9,267 nucleotides of DNA from Bacteroidales bacterium UBA3824 (GTDB lineage: Bacteria; Bacteroidota; Bacteroidia; Bacteroidales; UBA3824), in assembly GCA_002393195.1 (NCBI GenBank), contig DGIK01000168.1, positions 1 to 9,267 on the forward strand, in the 5' to 3' direction. A program made the position numbers and the translations under genes. Within the stretch, counting starts at the first letter, position 1; each line of letters starts with the position of its first letter. Of this stretch, positions 6,684 to 9,267 are shown one piece after another. The notes beneath the pieces were generated by a model that did no database searches, was not told the DNA's origin, and saw only the letters and a list, made by a program, of their open reading frames with translations.

Positions 6684-8680
6684 AAAAAGTTTTGCTCATA
6701 GAGCCGGATTACAACAACAAATTTCCGCCCGTCGGTCTTATGAAAATTGCAACTTATTACCGCAATCTTGGTGGTTGGGAGGTGCATTTTTACAAGGGCG
6801 ACTTGAACCTTTTTGTTGCGGAAAGGTTGGCGGACGGTTTGATAGAAGATTTAGACCGCACCGAAAAATGTATCAAAGGTGATTGGCTGTTTTGCAAAAA
6901 ACAGTTGGTCAACTATATACGGTATCGAAAGGCGGATTTTTTGAAGGATTTGAATCTCGAAAAATACGAAAAATCCATAGAAATTCAGAGGCTCATTGTA
7001 GATGCAAAAGATACTTTTTATAAGCGAACTTGGAAAAAAGAATGGGACAGAGTTGGTGTTACAACATTGTTTACATTCTATTGGAAACAGACTGTCGAAA
7101 CCGTTATGTTTGCCAAGGATTATTTAGTAAAAAATCCTGACAATCTGATGGTTGGCGGCGTATTGGCATCCATTCAGCCAAAAGAATTGGCTGATGCAAC
7201 AGGTCTTAAAATGCACGTTCACGGACAACCGGGCGGCATCCATACAGGAATTTTGCGCCCCGGCGATTTGGACGAAAGCGACACGCAACCAATTGACGAA
7301 TTGGAACTTGACTATTCAATTTTGGACGAAATAGATTACAAGTATCCAATGTCAAACGCATATTACCGCTACACCACAAGGGGCTGCGTCAACAAATGCG
7401 CTTTTTGTGCAGTACCGACATTAGAACCTGATTATCAAGAATATATACCTTTAAAAGAACGTCTTGACCGTGTAAAACAACTTTACGGAGAACAAAAAGA
7501 TTTGCTGTTAATGGATAACAACGTCTTGGCATCCAATGACTATGAAAAAATAATTAAAGAAATCATTGACTGTGGATTTCAAAAAGGCGCGAAATTCGTT
7601 GCGCCCGATTACCTTGCCATCGCTATCCGAAATCTTAATGACGGAATCAATGACCGTGCATACACAAAAAAATCATGGCGGCTGATTCTTGATTTTTATG
7701 ACAAACTAAAAAACTCGTCGGAAGTCTATAAAATATTGGATGCCCATAATATGTTTTATGACTATCCGCCTCGTAAAAACGACATTATATCCGCCTACGA
7801 AAAAATCAAAGATATTTATGAAAAACACAAGGTTATAAGCAAAGGTGTTTTACGTTTTGTGGATTTCAACCAAGGTATGGATGCTCGTCTGTTTACTCCC
7901 GAAAAAGCGGAACTATTGTCGAAAATAGCCATACGACCCGTCCGAATCGCCTTCGACGACATAAAAACCGAAAAAAAATATAAAGCTGCAATTGAAATGT
8001 GCGCAAAAGTGGGAATCCGCGATTTTTCAAATTATTTGCTATACAATTTCAAGGACAAACCCGTCGATTTGTACAATAGGCTAAAAATAAATGTTGAATT
8101 ATGTGAGGATTGGAACGTCAATATTTATTCATTTCCAATGAAGTTCCATCCGATACGCAAAACTGCGGATATGGACGATGATTATTCGCACAACCGTGAC
8201 TACATCGGCAAGCATTGGAATAGAAAATTTATCCGTGCCGTTCAAGCCGTCCTCAATAGTACAAAAGGCAAAATTGGCAGAGGAAAAGAATTTTTTGAAA
8301 AGGCCTTCGGCAAGGATGAGGATGAATTTATGAAAATACTCTATATGCCTGAAACAATGATTATTTACCGATTCTTTTTTGAATGGCTTGGCACAGACGA
8401 AGCACATTGTGCAGCAAAGGAAATGTCAGGCAACGACGAAATATGTGAATTTTCGGTTCAGGCTTGGTGGGACTCTTTTTCGCAATGTCAAGACAATAAT
8501 TTAAAAGCCGTTATCGAGACTGGCAGTTTTGTCGACGAATATTCCGAAAAACTGTTGAATTTTTATACAAAAAACCGCAAAGACATTACGGAAAAAGATT
8601 CATTGCTTTGGAAATTGAAGGAATATTATGAACGGGCGCATAATGTTAAAAAGGCACATTATCACAAAAGCATAGAGTAG
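6680..8680 (+). CDS. Radical SAM enzyme with cobalamin-binding-like N-terminus
   Basis: Radical SAM enzymes use a 4Fe-4S cluster to cleave S-adenosylmethionine and start radical chemistry. The cluster motif CVNKCAFC (236-243) is intact, inside the stretch RGCVNKCAFCAVPTLEP (234-250). Residues 1-200 look like the Rossmann-type B12-binding domain found before many such cores (KVLLIEPD at 3-10, PPVGLMKIA at 16-24, MVGGVLAS at 157-164), but I do not see the DxHxxG cobalamin motif, so cobalamin use is doubtful. After the cluster come LLLMDNN (275-281) and, later, DFNQGMDARL (395-404) and IAFDD (423-427), usual parts of the core. Residues about 310-388 between them look like an insertion. At 666 residues it is longer than simple family members and has a C-terminal extension of unknown fold. 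The start overlaps the previous stop (ATGA). The substrate cannot be inferred; modification of a nucleic acid, nucleotide or partner protein are all possible. Confidence 0.85.
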   Translation: MKKVLLIEPDYNNKFPPVGLMKIATYYRNLGGWEVHFYKGDLNLFVAERLADGLIEDLDRTEKCIKGDWLFCKKQLVNYIRYRKADFLKDLNLEKYEKSIEIQRLIVDAKDTFYKRTWKKEWDRVGVTTLFTFYWKQTVETVMFAKDYLVKNPDNLMVGGVLASIQPKELADATGLKMHVHGQPGGIHTGILRPGDLDESDTQPIDELELDYSILDEIDYKYPMSNAYYRYTTRGCVNKCAFCAVPTLEPDYQEYIPLKERLDRVKQLYGEQKDLLLMDNNVLASNDYEKIIKEIIDCGFQKGAKFVAPDYLAIAIRNLNDGINDRAYTKKSWRLILDFYDKLKNSSEVYKILDAHNMFYDYPPRKNDIISAYEKIKDIYEKHKVISKGVLRFVDFNQGMDARLFTPEKAELLSKIAIRPVRIAFDDIKTEKKYKAAIEMCAKVGIRDFSNYLLYNFKDKPVDLYNRLKINVELCEDWNVNIYSFPMKFHPIRKTADMDDDYSHNRDYIGKHWNRKFIRAVQAVLNSTKGKIGRGKEFFEKAFGKDEDEFMKILYMPETMIIYRFFFEWLGTDEAHCAAKEMSGNDEICEFSVQAWWDSFSQCQDNNLKAVIETGSFVDEYSEKLLNFYTKNRKDITEKDSLLWKLKEYYERAHNVKKAHYHKSIE

Positions 8681-8687
8681 CACATCG

Positions 8688-8826
8688 CTAATCCTGTAAC
8701 TCATTGAATAATTCCTCTATTGGTCGTGCCTGTATTTTGTCCTCTTTCAAAAGTTTAAGACCTTTGAAACCCTCTGTAAGACTATATTCGGAAGTGTCGC
8801 CGCGTTGATATATCTGTTTGTGTCAT
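8688..8826 (-). pseudogene. Broken small gene on the minus strand
   Basis: Reading leftward, ATG at 8826 opens MTQTDIS and stops after 14 codons. In another frame, codons 8822 to 8691 encode 44 protein-like residues, including SEYSLTEGFKGLKLL and ending ELFNELQD, with the stop at 8688-8690. That longer frame is preceded by TGA (8823-8825) and has no usable start. One frameshift near the 5' end would join the two into a protein of about 46 residues. The end reads like the C-terminus of a small helical protein, possibly an antitoxin-type regulator, but I do not recognise it. A good minus-strand promoter lies upstream (8879-8910). The gene is convergent with the radical SAM gene, whose stop is 7 nt away. 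Confidence 0.4.
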
Positions 8827-8839
8827 TTAATCCATAGCG

Positions 8840-8880
8840 AGAGCATTTTGGAGAGCAACCCAAAGAGCAATTTTAGAGCA
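8840..8880. repeat. Four AGAGCA direct repeats, 11-12 nt apart
   Basis: AGAGCA occurs at 8840, 8852, 8864 and 8875, all in one orientation, separated by variable A/T- or C-rich spacers. The spacing is close to one helical turn, so a protein could bind all four on one face of the DNA. They sit just downstream of a minus-strand promoter, at the right edge of the accessory cassette. Confidence 0.6.
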
Positions 8881-8910
8881 AAATTATGTGAGTTTTGTTA
8901 ATTCTGCAAA
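8879..8910 (-). promoter_or_regulatory. Minus-strand Bacteroidota promoter
   Basis: On the minus strand TTTG (8910-8907) is followed after exactly 20 nt by TAATTTTG (8886-8879). Both elements and the spacing match the phylum consensus, the best match in the window. It would transcribe leftward through the AGAGCA repeats (GCTCT in the transcript) into the broken gene at 8688-8826. Confidence 0.6.
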
Positions 8911-8973
8911 TGTGGAGATGGTTATTAAATAGGGTTGAAAAAATATTAACTCACTTAAAGACAAACAGATAAC

Positions 8974-9002
8974 AAAAAAGACCGCTTTAAAGGCGGTCTT
9001 TT
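8974..9002 (-). terminator. Intrinsic terminator of the tRNA gene
   Basis: On the minus strand AAAAGACCGC (9002-8993) pairs with GCGGTCTTTT (8985-8976) around a 7-nt loop and runs into a U-tract (8979-8974). It starts at the last base of the tRNA CCA end, so the primary transcript is short and needs 3' trimming. On the plus strand the T-run is only four bases, so it is probably a weaker terminator for rightward transcription. Confidence 0.85.
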
Positions 9003-9078
9003 GGTCGGAGTAGTGCGACTCGAACGCACGACCACTTGCACCCCATGCAAGTACGCTAGCCAACTGCGCTATACCCCG
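9002..9078 (-). tRNA. tRNA-Pro (anticodon GGG)
   Basis: All four arms fold. The acceptor CGGGGTA pairs with TACTCCG (one G-U), the D stem is GCGC/GCGT, the anticodon stem CTTGC/GCAAG encloses loop ATGGGGT with anticodon GGG (9042-9044, codons CCC and CCU), and the T stem GTGCG/CGCAC encloses TTCGAGT. C1-G72 and discriminator A73 are the expected bacterial tRNA-Pro identity elements, and CCA is encoded (9002-9004). Its 3' end faces the accessory cassette, an orientation often used by integrating elements, although I see no duplicated 3' end in the window. Confidence 0.95.
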
Positions 9079-9111
9079 ATTGCTTGGTGTCATCCTTTTC
9101 AAATGACGATG

Positions 9112-9119
9112 CAAAGGTA
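9112..9119 (-). promoter_or_regulatory. -7 promoter box for tRNA-Pro
   Basis: The minus strand reads TACCTTTG, an exact TAnnTTTG match, about 34 nt before the tRNA 5' end. The -33 region is T-rich without a clear TTTG. The tRNA is thus probably transcribed independently of trxB. Confidence 0.6.
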
Positions 9120-9162
9120 AACACCTTTTGCGAATTAAAAAAATCTTTTTGAAACTTTTTTT

Positions 9163-9267
9163 CTAAAAATTTGCATTTATGTATCTTTCAACGTCTAACG
9201 CGGCTCTGCATCCGCTTCCCGCAGCCACTACTGCCTGACGATAGACGGGGTCGGCACAGTCGCCGGC
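9163..9267 (-). CDS. trxB: Thioredoxin reductase, C-terminal 34 residues (runs off right edge)
   Basis: The last 34 codons and the TAG stop (9163-9165) are present; the rest lies beyond the window. The visible protein starts [20 protein letters not shown] and continues with an Ala-rich helix, the family's C-terminal FAD-binding motif (GD followed by the YRQ..AAG.G..AA segment) that closes the flavin site of NADPH-dependent thioredoxin reductases. The enzyme passes electrons from NADPH to thioredoxin in the cytoplasm. The redox-active CxxC and the NADPH domain are not visible here. Only the poly-T/poly-A stretch after the stop (9131-9162) could serve as a terminator; no good stem is seen. Confidence 0.92.
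   Translation of the reverse strand, partial: AGDCADPVYRQAVVAAGSGCRAALDVERYINANF

Noticed and set aside
8840..8880. AGAGCA array as a CRISPR array
   Set aside because: Repeats of 6 nt with 5-6 nt spacers are far too short, and no cas genes are present.
9002..9078. tRNA 3' end as an attachment site with a duplicate near 1660-1900
   Set aside because: I looked for a copy of the tRNA 3' sequence on the left side of the cassette and found none; no integrase is present.
8884..9114. Minus-strand frame of 76 codons
   Set aside because: It runs straight through the tRNA-Pro gene and its terminator.

Overview
The window looks like a Bacteroidales (Bacteroidota) chromosome. Promoters carry the phylum's TAnnTTTG -7 element, start codons lack clear Shine-Dalgarno sequences, and the recognisable housekeeping genes (nadD, a thioredoxin reductase C-terminus, tRNA-Pro) fit that group. 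No species can be named from the sequence alone.

Layout. Positions 1-281 (minus) hold the N-terminal part of a Thr-rich lipoprotein that runs off the left edge. A divergent promoter region (282-466) leads into a plus-strand pair: a secreted protein with a duplicated SPOR-like domain (467-1075), then nadD (1081-1659). A strong intrinsic terminator (1779-1818) closes this unit. From 1901 to 8680 lies an accessory cassette that looks richer in A+T than nadD. It consists of a promoter, a long structured leader RNA ending in its own terminator, and four tightly packed plus-strand genes: a NurA-like nuclease (2180-3367), a HerA/FtsK-family ATPase (3370-5016), an Hsp90-like GHKL ATPase with a proline-rich linker (5025-6683) and a radical SAM enzyme with a cobalamin-binding-like N-terminus (6680-8680). 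The gaps are 2 nt, 8 nt and a 4-nt ATGA overlap. To the right (8681-8973) there is no intact gene. That stretch holds a broken minus-strand reading frame, four AGAGCA repeats and a textbook minus-strand promoter. The window ends with a minus-strand tRNA-Pro(GGG), its promoter and terminator, and the 3' end of trxB.

How it may work. NurA and HerA are a known nuclease-translocase pair. Adding an Hsp90-like ATPase and a radical SAM enzyme in one translationally coupled operon suggests a defence or nucleic-acid-processing system that I cannot match to a named one. The most unusual part is the leader. About 60 base pairs, in six nested helices, can fold positions 1948-2148 into one long rod. The last helix of the rod uses the same bases as the 5' arm of the terminator that ends 4 nt before the first start codon. 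A 33-codon reading frame (1945-2046) lies exactly over the 5' strand of the rod. This allows a model in which translation of the small frame, or another ligand, decides between rod (operon on) and terminator (operon off). The fold is read directly from complementarity; the control model is inference.
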